64,000 nucleotides of DNA from Tetmemena sp. SeJ-2015 (taxonomy: Eukaryota; Ciliophora; Spirotrichea; Sporadotrichida; Oxytrichidae): assembly GCA_027382625.1 (NCBI GenBank), contig JAJKFJ010021883.1, positions 142,896 through 206,895 on the forward strand, in the 5' to 3' direction. This document shows, piece by piece, positions 35,263 through 48,300 of this stretch (position 1 is its first letter; each line of letters begins with the position of its first letter). The notes below the pieces were generated by a model. The model saw only the letters and a list, made by a program, of their open reading frames with translations, was not told the DNA's origin and made no database searches. A program made the position numbers and the translations under genes.

Positions 35263-38200
35263 ATGCAATCAGTTCAATTTGAATCGTTCCCAGTGGACCT
35301 CAAAACTGCTAAGTTCAATCCGGGAGAGCGTTTTATTCCAGATGTAGAGTGCCTGCCTATGGCCGCCATTCACAGAAGCCAAAACCCAATCCAAACTCTG
35401 AATGTCACACTCTCATTGAAGGGAATATTTATTTCATATTCTTACTGCCTGAGTAGTGGAAACAAAAGATTGTAAGTAGAATATAATAAGGTGAGCTGCT
35501 AATGGAGAGCGTTTCAAAAAGTTTTCAAATGAAAGCATAAAGCCCCACTTGAGTGTTGAGTGAATAATTCTTAACCTCTTATTGTAAATAGGAAGATCCA
35601 GTTGAGTAGTCCTACACCTATGAAGTCAGATTCAACAAACTTCATGTAAAAGGAGGCAAAGTGGTTCCTCGCCTACTTACAGAGGAGGAAAAGGTTGAAG
35701 CTGAAAATGCTAAAAGTAAATTCATCATCATAATCACAATGAATGAACTATAGACAAGAAGGGAGCTGCTCCTGCCAAGGATCCTAAGAAGAAGGGAGGG
35801 GAGGACGATATCTCTCCAGAGGAGAAAGAGAGACTGGAGAGAGAGCAGTAAGAGAAAGAGGAAAAGCTGGCTAACCTAAAGGATTGGTGGGAAAGACAAA
35901 CTGAGTAACGAAGACTCGAAACTTATGCAGAAGACCCATTCAGAGAGCCAAGAATCAGATTCTGTGCTAATATTGCTCATTACCTTTAAATTATATTATA
36001 GATGTTTAGTTTGGATTAGAAAGTTATGCGATAATGAGGGAAGAGACCCAAACTAGGACTTCTCCTTCACTTTTTCTCTGGAGGGAAAGGAGTTACTTGA
36101 GTTTGAAAAGCAAATAGTTGAAAAGGGAGGAATTATGATGTACATAGACAAACTACCCCCAGTGGAGGAGGAAGATCCTAAAAAGGCAGCAGCCAAGGCA
36201 GCTCCAAAGAAAGGAGCAGCTGAGGAACTTAAGCCACTCTATGGGAAGGTCTGGGTAAGCCAATTATTACTTTCTAACTCTATAATAATTCAAGGAGTAA
36301 ATTAAAAGAAAAATGAAATTGTAATTTAAATGGTGGATAAATAAATTAACCTAAAAGTAATTTATAATTTATATTTGTATGTAGGTGCAATATATTATAT
36401 CCTTATTTTATAGTGTTGATATTATATTTAATAAAATTAAGTCTATAATTATAATATCTATCATCCAATTTATTCTATCTTGTTGCTAAAATCTAGTTCT
36501 ATTTAAGCGATAGCTAGATTTGGCAGCTTTAGCACAGCTAAGTTAACAAGTTTTGGAATTTAAAGTGCCGGTTGAGACAATCCTGCCTTAAGATGGTTCT
36601 TCCACTGAGAAGATCTATGAGAACTCAAACACCTACCTTCATTACTCCATTGAACTCTCTTCTCCCTTGTACGATTATGTTAACAGGAGCTACCCCTCTG
36701 ATAAATTCCAAGAAGAGCTGAATGCCATCTCAGTCTTCAATGCCTGCCCTGGAACTTCACAAGCTATCTCAGAGTTCTTATTTTTGTAATTGAAGTTTCA
36801 TAGAACGATCTCTGTAATCGCAAAAGAGATAGGAGTTGATAAATTATGCATGTGTATTTTGTAATATATCTATCTACTTTGGTTGAATACAGCAGAGTGT
36901 TCTCTGAGGATGGGAGACACCAGTCGGCTGATGGCTCCGACAGTCCAAAAGGCGCCAAGCCTGGCTCCACTGTATTCTCTACTCCAGCCCAGTAAAGAGA
37001 GATGAGAGAGCAGAGGAAGGAGAAGTTCCTGTCTGAGTTCAACACCAGTCCTAAGTACTTTGTGCTGAGGGACAAGCTCAAGAAGGCAGTCCTCAGATTT
37101 GTAGTTGAGAAGTACAAAAGAGAGATAGGAAACAAGACTCTCTCGAAAGAAGTTACTTGATTCTATTTATTTAAAGAAGAAAGAGAAAAGTTCAAGTCCA
37201 ACTTGTATGTATACCTCAATGAACTTATGACATCTACTGTGCAGAAGGCAATTCAAATTAAATGTGAATTTTAATAATAATTGAGTGTCATAAGGATATC
37301 CTCCATCAAGACATATATTTCAAACTCATAATGGAAACAAAGATATTTAGAATTAGGAGTTTTAGAGAATATTACTTATAATGCATTTCAAAAAATTGAA
37401 TAAAAATTACTCACTCTTAATCAAATTCAATTTTTATCATCGGTAAAAGATATAATTACTGCCAAATATATATACTTTTAGAGTACTCGCAGTAAAACGT
37501 GATAAGAGATGAGAGACAGAACCGAGTTGCAAAGTCTTTCTAAGATCAGAGCCCAACAGAGAAAAGTTTCAGACTCTGCAGAGAGGGAGAGATTACAAAT
37601 GATTTTGACTAGTAAGAGAAATGGCTACTCAATGCTTAGACTTACTCCTCAGGCGACTATAGCTGCCCTCATGTGCTTCCATTTGCCTAAATAGAAATTA
37701 ATTATGCCAAACTATGCTTTAAAAACGGAATGTATCTTAGGGCTGAGAAGTATTAAATTCAAATACGCTGTTGCTGTAATTAATTATTAAAGTACTTATA
37801 CTCAGAGACATCTAATTACTCGTGGTTGAGCAATAACCCTTAGGGCAAGATAATATATGCTGCTGCCTTGGTGCAGAGAGACAATTTCTAGGAAGCCAAG
37901 ATCTACCTTGACTCCATGCTCAATTAAGACTGGAAGAACTATCACGCAAATATTCTAATGGGCCTCATGTATGATAAAATGGACAGACCAGGCCTCTCTC
38001 GCAAGCATTTTGCAATCGCCAAGTGCAGGAAACTCAGAGAGCTCAATCAAATTCCTCCCAAGAGCACTTAGCCCAAAAACTTCACTTTGCTAAATCCCTT
38101 AAAATCCATTTTTTGTTTCTTCAGGACCATCCAGGAGGAGTTCAAGATTTAAGCAGTAGACTTTAAAATAACCAAGGACCAGCAGCTGAGTTATGATCAG

Positions 38201-39225
38201 CAAGACCTACTCTTTTACGATTTGATAGACTTGCTGATTGATACCTGCATTTCTGCACTCGCAGACTTCGCACTAACCTACATTAAGGATAAGGAAACTA
38301 CCAGATACTAAATGACCCTGGCTAAAGTGAGAGTGCTGCAAAAGTAATACTAGGAAGCCATTTCATCTTTGGATTAATTGCTCAAGGATGACTCTAAGAA
38401 TCACTACACTTTACAGTAATATTTTATCAAGCTGCTTGGATCTTGAGGGGTCATGCTTACTTCTTATCGAATAACTTATTCGATAGTGAGGAGTCTTATA
38501 TCAAAGCGCTAAGATTGAAGCCTTAAATTAAGGATCAGACTCTGCAAGAAAGACTAGGCATAGTCTATGCTAGAAGAAAAGCCTGGAAAGATGCTAGAGT
38601 AGTATTCCTTAAGAATTGCAAAGAATTCACCTCAACCACATCTTAAGCACAATTTCATTTACGATATTATTGTCCATCTTGGATGTATTTGGGACTGTCT
38701 CTACTTCGTTTAAATGAGCTGCACTTAGCTGAAGATGCCTTTACTCAGGCAAACATCCTAGATAATGAAAACCCTAAGATTTGGGGCTACATGACTATCC
38801 TTTGTCTGCAATACGGAAAAGAAAGAAGGGCTCAAGCAGAGATGTGCTTCTAGGAGGCTATGGAAATCGGCCTTAAAGAGCCAGAAATCCTGGAAGAGAT
38901 TGGAGATCTCTATGTTAAGGAAGGAGTGCTAGACCTTGCAACTAGAAGCTACTCGCGCATAGTAGAGCTAGATCCCAAGCATGGAGAGAGCTGGCAGAAG
39001 CTTGGTGATGTCTACTGCAGCACTTAGAAGCCTGCAAACTAGGCAGGTGAAAGCGATAAGTCTAAGGCAATAGAGGCTTACAAGAAGGCGATAGACCTAA
39101 TTGAAGGAGAGAACAATAAGTCTAAGATTGCACTCACTCTCAAAGAACTTCTATAATTAGAGGGAAGAGAGGATGAGATAGAACCATATAGGAAATATCT
39201 GCTGGATGATTCAATATCGCAGTGA
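35263..39225 (+). CDS. CFAP70: Cilia and flagella associated protein 70
   Basis: Starts MQSVQFESFPVDLKTAKFNP. The middle carries Lys/Glu/Ala-rich linkers and TILPQDGSSTEKIYENSN. The C-terminal half matches animal CFAP70 (TTC18): SPKYFVLRDKLKKAVLRFVV, then tetratricopeptide repeats with LRGHAYFLSNNLFDSEESYI, SWMYLGLSLLRLNELHLAED, AFTQANILDNENPKIWGYM and EILEEIGDLYVKEGVLDLA, ending at TGA 39223-39225. In animals this protein binds axonemal dynein-related structures and is needed for ciliary beating. A clean GT-AG intron at 36255-36513 joins KVW to LDLAALAQLSQQVLEF. Other breaks lie near 35430-35590, 35715-35755, 36780-36890, 37155-37500 and 38100; several are AT-rich. Confidence 0.85.
36255..36513 (+). 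other. GT-AG intron in CFAP70 (259 nt)
   Basis: Begins GTAAGCC and ends GCGATAG. Splicing joins GTCTGG to CTAGATTTG in frame. The inside is nearly all A/T. The TAAGC repeat at the two ends gives a wrong frame if treated as an IES pointer, so the intron reading is preferred. Confidence 0.75.
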
Positions 39226-39341
39226 CCATAAATCTTAATTTAAAGTATCATATCCTACATAAGAGCTTATCCCTTTTATCTTCTATTGTAGTTTTTACTC
39301 TGACTGTCATTTATAATATAAATCTTTTTGGTTAATAAAAA

Positions 39342-41145
39342 ATGTCATTGAAAATTACTATCAAGCAAAACAGTGGAAAGCAATTCGATGTGGAAGTGCC
39401 CGCAGATGCTACAGTCAAGGATTTGAAGGAAGCTTGCGCAGCCCAGGCTGAAGTTCCAGCTGAGGAGCAAAGACTTATCTTCAAAGGTAAGGACTATAGC
39501 TTTACTAATATTGCTATAAGCTCACAGCTCTTAATTTACTGATGAAAACCGAGGAGTAATCTAGAATATAGGAAAAATTTTGAAGGATGAGACCACGTTG
39601 GCAGAGTACAAAATTGAGAATGAGTCAGCAGTGCATCTTGTTAAATCTAAGGCAGGAGGTGCAGCTGCAAGCACATCATCTGCATCCACAGGTTCTTCAG
39701 TTTCAGGAGCAGCTGGATCTCAACCTGCTGCCGGAGGTGCAGGAGGAGCTGGAGCTAATTTGGGCGGACTAGGAGGCTTAGGAGGAGCTGGCGGCTTCGG
39801 TGGTATGGGAGGATTTGGAGCTGGTGGAATGGGTGGAATGGGTGGTTTAGGAGGAATGGGCGGTTTAGGGGAATGGATCCCGCTATGATTCAACTAAATA
39901 GCTTATAAAGAAATTCCTATTTATAATTCTTAAGAAAAAGCAAATTAATTTTATTTGAATAATTACTTGCCTACTTAGCTTGCTATTCCTTATTATTAAT
40001 AAATGAATTATATGGCAATTATTTACAAATTTTAAATTAACCTCCTAATGAGATAATTCAGGATTATCTCTATCGTAATTTATCAGAGTAGCTAAGAAAA
40101 TTGGAAAAATTGTTTGCTTTTTAATATATCTTGAATTATATAAATCTTTCAGTTGTATAAAAGTAAATGTTCTTATGTGCTTGTTTAAACACTTACTCAA
40201 ATCTTATCTGCTTGCTTTGGAATTCATTTTGATATATTTCTCTAAAAATATCATAGTTTTCTAATAAAATGAGTAAGGCTCTTCATAAGAAATTAAAAAG
40301 TTTATGATGAAGTATTAAATGATGATATGAAAATATTTAAAGATGATTCAGCAGATGATGAGCAACCCCATGGTGATGGAGATGCTAGCAAACCCTCAAA
40401 CAATACAAATGATTATCAATTCTAATCCCATGCTAAAGCAGATGGTAGAATCAAATCCACAAATGAGAGAAGTTATGTCTAATCCAGAGCTAATGAGATC
40501 AATGATGAATCCCCAAAGCCTCAATTTTATTTATGCAGCTATGCAGATGATGGGAGGCATGGGCGGTATGGGAGCCATGGGAGGCATGGGTGGTATGGGA
40601 GCTATGAGCGGACAGCCCGGTTCTCTTCCTATGCCTGGAGGAGCTGCAGGAGCAGGTGCTGGAGCTGCCGGAGCAGGTGCTGGATTAGGAGCCCAAGCTA
40701 ACCCTTTCGCAGCATTCGGTGGAATGGGCGGAATGGGAGGCATGGGTGGAATGAACCCCTTCCTGATGCAGCAAATGATGGCTGGAGGTGGAATGGGGTT
40801 CCATCCGCATCCCAAGCTGACACTAGACCCCCTAGAGAAAAGATTATCATTATATTTAAGTACGCATCTCAGCTTCAGTAAATTAAAGAAATGGGCTTCC
40901 ACGATGAGGAAGTTATTTTGCAGATGCTTATTTCTTTTTTATAAAAAAGGTAATTAAAGCTTATTAAGCATTTTATTTATAGGAGTTTATTTCTATTACA
41001 GCTTAGAAATATCTCCAAAAATAATTTTTATCCAAAGAGAATGTAGCTAACAAAAATACTAATTCTTATAAATTAAATGCTCGAAAAGACAAACGGAAAT
41101 GTAAATCTAGCTCTTGAGAACCTATTTTCTCAACTTGGAAACTGA
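39342..41145 (+). CDS. UBQLN: Ubiquilin/DSK2-like ubiquitin shuttle protein
   Basis: Starts MSLKITIKQNSGKQFDVEVP, a ubiquitin-like domain of about 75 residues ending ENESAVHLVKSKAGG. A Gly/Ala/Met-rich linker follows (GGAGGFGGMGGFGAGGMGG), then STI1-type repeats (MIQQMMSNPMVMEMLANPQ, QMVESNPQMREVMSNPELMR), another GGM linker and a C-terminal UBA domain: KYASQLQQIKEMGFHDEEV-ILQMLEKTNGNVNLALENLF, ending at TGA 41143-41145. Ubiquilins carry ubiquitinated proteins to the proteasome. One GT-AG intron (39487-39571) and two IESs (39893-40350, 40929-41081) interrupt it. Frame corrections are needed at GGGG runs near 39869 and 40797. Confidence 0.94.
39487..39571 (+). other. GT-AG intron in the ubiquilin gene (85 nt)
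   Basis: GTAAGG at the 5' end and AATATAG at the 3' end. Splicing gives LIFKG-KILKDETTLAEYKI, the conserved core of the ubiquitin-like fold. It is a useful contrast to the two IESs in the same gene, which have direct-repeat ends instead. Confidence 0.88.
39893..40350 (+). other. IES, 458 bp, pointer ATGATTCA
   Basis: ATGATTCA is found at 39885-39892 and 40343-40350. Removing one copy and the 450 AT-rich bases between joins MDPAMIQ to QMMSNPMVMEML, the start of the ubiquilin STI1 repeat, in frame. The repeat is exactly 8 bp; the bases on either side differ. The inside has no coding character. Confidence 0.95.
40929..41081 (+). other. IES, 153 bp, pointer ATGCT
   Basis: ATGCT at 40924-40928 and 41077-41081. 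Excision joins VILQM to LEKTNGNVNLALENL and so completes the ubiquilin UBA domain. The inside is AT-rich and non-coding. Confidence 0.93.
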
Positions 41146-42324
41146 TTAGCAGCAGCAGAGTGATTATAGTCTAAGCTTTCCTTGTACAAGTTCATAAGGA
41201 TTATTTATTCTAGAATACATTTTATCCAAAATCACCTATTCATTCAATTCTTATCTCTAAAAAATCGATATATTAAGCATAATATAAGAAACTTAAATTT
41301 GTTTTTCCTTGTAATAAACAAAAAAATCAAGTTTCAAATTTAGTTCTATGCTTAACTGTCACACCTATTGCAAAGGATATAATTTACCGCACATCAAAAT
41401 AAAACCAATTAGAAAAATTCTAAATAAACTAGAATAAAGATCATATGTGAAAACTATCGAAGCTTGTTATGGAATTTACTCAAAACAATAATTAAAGAAC
41501 TATAATATTTTTGAAGAATTGAACTATATTTTGTGACTGTAAGTGTTTAACTTATGATTCTAGAACATGAGCAGATTAAATAAAATAGATATCATCATTG
41601 CAAACCTATTTAATGTCTTTCTACATCCTTGACAAATGGCCAAAACCTCTTGCTAATATAAGTTACACTAAAAAATAAATAAACAATCACTAACAATCCC
41701 AAGTATGATATCTAAATCTTATCAAGCATTTCTCAGCTCTCTTTTTAACAATTATGATAATCAGCAAACTTTCCTTTGCGCAACTCAATTGCTTCGACAA
41801 TTCAAACATAAATATATTTGAATATGCCTTCTATTTCTTCTTATCTTCATCAATTTAAAATGCGAAATATCGCCAATATGTTTGATTTTAAAATAGTCTT
41901 TTCAAATTTGTGTGTTATTAAGGTTTAATGTGAGTCAGCAGAAACCTCTTGTATTGGGAGAAAGTGGATATTCTTATCTTATAAGCTCAATTTATTTATT
42001 TATTTTCAATCGACAATTATGGAGCCTAGATATTAAATACATTGACTAAAGAAATTTTATTTTCTTCAATTACTTAACTAAAATTGTGCAAATTAATGCA
42101 TTTTTAAGCCAAATAATTATGGCATCCATTTATAAATAAAAACAGCAAAATCTTAAGTTACATTAAAACCCCTTTTTTCACAGAATATATTTATCTTGAC
42201 TTTTATGTGTAAATGATTTAAGAATATTGTTTTCTGCATAAAAGAATGAGGGAGAAGAAGGATCCTCTCCTAGGTCCTACTAAACTAAATTTTAAAAAAG
42301 AATATCATATTAAATGTCTATAAA
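41146..42324. other. AT-rich stretch with one coding-like island
   Basis: Mostly A/T-rich with many TGA in all frames. Between about 41926 and 42050 the plus strand reads VSQQKPLVLGESGYSYLISS followed by a hydrophobic segment, which may be an upstream MDS of the gene that follows. Nothing else is recognisable. Confidence 0.45.
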
Positions 42325-45300
42325 ATCTATTTTTACTTTGGGATGTACAGCGCAAGTAGTTTGACATGGTAGTAAGAAGTAGATGAAGGTGAGACTGGAT
42401 TTGAGTTGGATGCAAGTGTCTTTGTAGGTTTCGGCTTGATTTTAATTGTTATTTTGTTGAGCGGTAAATATGTATCATATCTCTAACGCGGAGTGAATGC
42501 TGACCTCTTCACAATAATCATATCTAGAGCCACTGACGGCAACATAAAGTAAATAGCAAACTTTGGATCAACCAACACTTTATTATTTTAACCAGTGACA
42601 CAATCATTTCAAGGGAACCCTAATTTTATATTTAAATTCACCATCATTGACGACAGAGTTTAAATAATTGAGTTTAAAATTTATTTATTAGAAATTTTAA
42701 TTATATCGTTGAGAATTAAAATAGAACAAAATTCGTAATGGCCTTCGAAGTGTTAACATAAAACTCTTATTATTATATCCTGAAACATTTAGGGGTGGTT
42801 TTCTCAGTACAAACTATAATCCAGAATAATTTTGAGCTACTCAAATTCAAATACAAATAAAAATCTTTTGGCATGTCTTGTTGCTCCTGAGGAGTGCAAT
42901 GAAACTAATAGGTTATCAAAAAAGCTCTTTTAATATAAAATTCTATAATAAGGATATGCCACATTCTCTTTTTTAAATTTATAAATTATTATTCCTCAAC
43001 CACAGGTCAAAGTCATTAATCATGCATCTTTATAAATGCTATATTTGTAAAATTAATTTATTTTTATTTTGCTTATATTTTTACTTAATTGTTAGATTTA
43101 GACTTCCTTAATTAATAATTTAAGTTACAGGCAATGAGAAATTCTATGCTCTTTTCTTTGAGCATTAAAAATATTATTTTTAATTAAGCATACCGATTCT
43201 AATCTGAACAATTATTCAAGGGATAATCAGCTTTTTAAAAAAAGAAATTATTAAAAATATTTAAAAGCTATTATATAGAATAAAGAATTGCCTCAACCAA
43301 AAATGATAATGAATTTTATCCTCAATTAAATTAGGCAATAATTGTAGATCCTAAAAATATAACAAAACATACATTTAAAAAATACTATGATCTAATTGAA
43401 TTTTTATAATTTGGCTAAGATTTTTTTGCGAAAATTATCTCTCATAAATATTATATGGCTCATAAGTTTATAATTTATATTGTTTTATCTTTACTGTAAA
43501 CTTTATAATAATTTATAAAATATTCTAAAGATCTGCAAGATTTTAAGAATGTTAATATCATTAGAATATTTTATATTTTAGACTTATGCTTAATAACATC
43601 TCATTTATTTAATTATGCTCCCCTAAAAAATTATATAGTAGGTCTGAGCTTCAACAAGGATCAAATTTTAACATAAATTGAGTATTTTATTTGTAAATTT
43701 TCACTATTAAGAGAGAATTTCCTTCAGACAACTGGAATTATGATAGTTTTTACTTTTAATAAAAGATAGATTCCTGTATATTCCTGCGGATAAGTCGGAT
43801 CGCATGTATTTGGGAGGCTATAAAATCATTAGCGGTAATCCCATCCTCTCCTATTTTATGAAAATCAATATCAATGACCTTTACAAAAAAAAATTTCATA
43901 AAATAGATGCAAAGGTTTAAGGCTAAAAGAATTCAGAATATGAACAATCATATATATTTAGATGATAGATAGATAGATAAATCATAAAATCTCATTTTTA
44001 AAATTAGACAGGACTTAAAAATTAATACTAAAAAAAATAAAATTTGTAATTAGCACATCAAAACAATTTACATTTCGTTTTAATTTGAAAGGTATTTAAA
44101 TGAATTTAAACCTTTCCCAGACATACCAGATACAATTAATTTTTGTGAATTTGAGTCGACTTATACAGAAGACTAGATGATTTAATCTTCACTTTACTAA
44201 TCAGATAGCAAGTCGATAATATCTTGCCATGGAAGTGATTTGTATATTTTTAGACTAGAATGATTCAAACCTGTGGCTGAGCATTTATATTTCCATTCAT
44301 TACGAACAAGCAGATGGAACTTTATAATCAGACTACTCTTATCCCTTATACAGGTTTAAGCTTGTTAATATTTATATTTTATTTACAAAGAGGTCTTAAA
44401 ATTAATTTTTTTAAGATATATTTCTGAAATTAACAGAAAATAATTATATAACTTTTAGAAATAATTTAAATGAAGCTAAAGACTTCTGATGGCATATTTA
44501 ATTTAAAATTTTGGCTATTCTTCTTGTGGAAGTATCTCTGGAACGTCAGATGTCATTAATAATTAAGTAAGCATAACTTAGATTAGAGTCTTAGTCTTCT
44601 TAAAGGACACTTAAGAAAATTAAGCAGTTGGCATCCTTGCCGTTAATATACTCTCAATTTAATCTGTTTTAACTCATAAAATAGAATTATTCATCTTCTT
44701 AAAATTTGATTTAACCTTTAATTATACATATTTATTTTAAATAGAATCACTATATTTATATTTCCTTAGAATTTTAATCCTTTTCTTTAATCTTTTATTT
44801 TATAAGTATTTCTGTTAATATAGGGTGAATATGAATAGGTGATTGTAGTATATTATTTATTTTCTGTTTAAGTCCTTGTTAAAAAATGAAAAAAATTATA
44901 TCACCCTTTAAATTTAGACTTAAATTAATTTAAATGTCTTCTACAACTATTCAACATCATCATGAGTTGGATAAAGTAAGGTATCTCTCCCTTTCAACAG
45001 AGACTTATCTCCACAGGCAAACTCAAAAAAGTTCAAATGAAGGTTTGCAGTTGCATATTTTTGAATAGCATCATGCATAAGATTTGCACCTTGAGGAAGA
45101 AAAATTTTTGTGACTACTACATTCAAAAGGAAACCACCTTCAATCTAAAATATTAACAGGCTTAAGCGCGAACACAAAAACTTGACTAAAATGCAATTCA
45201 TTATGATTCTAATCTTGATCTAGATGGAGCTGTGTCTCTCATTAAATTTAAAACATATAGCTTTAAGCAATCTCTAATTTAATATTAACAAATTACTTCA

Positions 45301-48300
45301 GTTTGCTATCTTAATTTTGCATAGCTCTGATAATGTAATAATTTTAATCTTATAGCAATTTCCTGAGCAGCACTTAAAAATATATCTTTTACAGAGGTTA
45401 CATACCCAGACATGAATATCATATATATTTTCATACACTATAGCTTATCTAATTTAATAATCATGGGTATCTTAGATTATCAAAACGCGCTTTATCTTTC
45501 TGGAAGTGCAAGCTATTTAGATGAGTACAATGCTTTCCCAGGGTAATCCGGAGTCATCTATCCCATCACGCCTCTGTGGCTTTGTGATTTCTAAACTTAT
45601 TATCTTGCAAGTTAAATCGATGCCTCGTCAGACCAAAAAATAATAGAAGACACTGTCATGTTGAATTTGATTACTCCAGATCCTGATTAATACCAAGTGA
45701 TTTTAAATCAAGTCAATGACCTCTCTTGGCGACCAACTTCACATATATCCTCATAAATTATTCAATAATTAATATCCACTAGTTCTATGGTTGTGGATTA
45801 TACACTAGATTTAAATAAATGTAAATTCTTGTAACGCCTTCTAAATTACTTTGGCTCCTAATGTCAATCCATCTTACTCAATTTATTTTGAGCTATTTAT
45901 ATATAAGAAAACTATATTAGAAAATAAATTATATACTCTTGCATAATTCCTTGTATTTTACCTTTACTAAGCATGAGCTTCTCATAAAATATAAGTTTCA
46001 TTTTTTATTGAATTTCTTAGAAATTAATGTGTATAATAATGAATCAATTGAGGTAGGTTCTCTTGACGAAAATAGTGTGAAAACTTTTGAGGTGAGCTGC
46101 AATAGAAACTGCCCAGATATTTCCTATACCATAAAATACGACTGCACTGATATTACTTGCCCTACTTGGCTCAGCATTACTCTATCTGGAACTACAACCT
46201 AAATATAGGTCAAATACGAATAGTTGATTGCTGACAATAAAATGTACAAATACAACGATGATAAAGAGCAAGAATCTTAATTACAAGTCTAAATCCTTTG
46301 CAAGCTATGTATTTTGAAATAGTATGTTTTAAGTGAGATGTGTATTTATTTAACTGCTTTACAAAGGAATTGATTGTTTGCGATATATCATACTGCATAT
46401 TACTAAGGATTGCTAATACTCTTAACTTATTGGTTGACATGTGCGCATTAAACAATAATGCCTCCCCTTTATCGAATGCAATTATTTTTAGGGAATCAGA
46501 TTTCAAGTCTCTGAATTTTAGAAATTGGGAATGCATCTTTTAGTATGGTTGCGATATTGCCAGCAGTGTGTTCAAGTGCCATTAAGTTTTCAATTTAATT
46601 ATTCTACTGAATTAATTAAACCCTGGCTTGTAATTAAGAGTGGTTGTATTTTTACATTTTATTACCATCAATCAACTATCGTATTTGACCTATAATATAT
46701 ATTTAGTAAAGTATAGTTCATTAACTCTTATCTTTTAAATTGAATGACAGTTCAAACTTTTAAGCCCAGGGTAGTAATGTCTGTGGATATATCTGTTCAA
46801 ATTAAAATTCAAACCTACGGCTTTAACAATTTTGGCCTAGAGCTAAATGTAACGGATTCGTGTGCAATCTAATAGGTGCAACCTCCTGTTATCAATGCAA
46901 AAACTTATGTAGTAAATTCAGAGCCCTTGATATTTATTATCTTACGATCTATATGCTTCATTTTTCATAGTGTTTTTTATAATATTTGTTCACGATGAAT
47001 TCACCAGTGATTTAGAAGACTGCTTGGATTATTATTCATATCAAAGTAAACTGAGTAACGGCTCTGCACTTCCTTCTTTTATTACTTACAATTCTAGCTA
47101 GAAAAATAATTTAGAAAAAGTTCACAGTCTCCTCCAATATAATTAAAAATGCATTTTAAAAATAGTAACACAACAGCAGGGTACTACGAAGTAGATATAA
47201 TCATTGTGAGCAGTTTAAATACTTCTTCGAATTATTCCACCTCTTTCCTGCTTGAAATTCAGGAATACGACTGGTGCCAAGATTTAGAGTACACTCTCTT
47301 GGATTCAAGCAAAGACGGATACCTCTTCTATTACACAGTAAATGATGATCCCACGATCTTTGAGCATGCAAAGTTTGCTCCTAATTATGAATGGTGTGGA
47401 AACTCTATAGTCTATAACTATAAGATAAACGGATCCTCAAATTACAATACCATGTACCTTGAACCCGATGGCTCTAAGGCTTCTGTGCAAGTCTATTCTC
47501 TTTATAATTATATAATAAATAATGAAACAGCTAGCGTTAATCAGTTTGAGGCCTATTTCACAATTGGAGCTAATACTTACTCTATCGATGAATTTTAAAT
47601 TATTTATAAACTTCTAAACACTCTTTTACCCCTCTCTGATAAATAAAACTTGCTATATTTTTATGATACTTCGCTATTTATTTTCATAAAATTATACTCT
47701 AGAGAAATCAAGATAGGCTTGGGTTTTAATAAACATCATTGATAAATTGGGTAGAAAATACTGTTCGCAATAATTTTTAATTAATTAGATCTACTTTCTT
47801 AATTTTTTTATTGCATCTCAAACTAGCTAATACTACGTTTTCGATAACAATTTTAGAATTTGATTGGTGCACAACCACTTTTGTTTACTCTAGCTTATCA
47901 ACAAATAGAACATATTCTGCCAATGGCAATTAAACAGCTTTTGAAATAGCAGCTTTCCAAATTCTAAGAGATTGGTGTACTTCTGGCTATGAATTTAAAA
48001 CGTACTTTTAAAGAATTAGTACAGATTATAAATCTATTGTAAAAGAAATTCTTTATCTTATTCTCTGCATTGAAATTCTTATTTAATTAATTTGAATACA
48101 AAGTCTTATATAGTAATGGAAGTGAAATTGTGGATGATCCAGTTTTCGCAATAAACTATGTGGAAGAGGACACTTCTCAACCCCCTTATATTACAGTTTC
48201 TACTGATGACAATAACTATGCTGGAATCTACATTTGTTTTATAATTTACCATTTGAAAATGATAGAAACCAATTTTAAATCTATTTTATAGCAATATATA

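Noticed and set aside
36250..36510. TAAGC repeat at both ends of an AT-rich segment in CFAP70, taken at first for an IES pointer
   Set aside because: Excision at the repeat gives the wrong frame, whereas GT-AG splicing at 36255-36513 gives a continuous protein.
36764..37135. Minus-strand 123-codon open frame in CFAP70
   Set aside because: Antisense to the conserved SPKYFVLRDKLKKAV segment of CFAP70.
40531..40902. Minus-strand Pro-rich open frame
   Set aside because: It is the antisense shadow of the Gly/Met/Ala-rich ubiquilin linker.
43958..43982. GATA microsatellite
   Set aside because: Only about four imperfect units; not worth a feature in AT-rich DNA.
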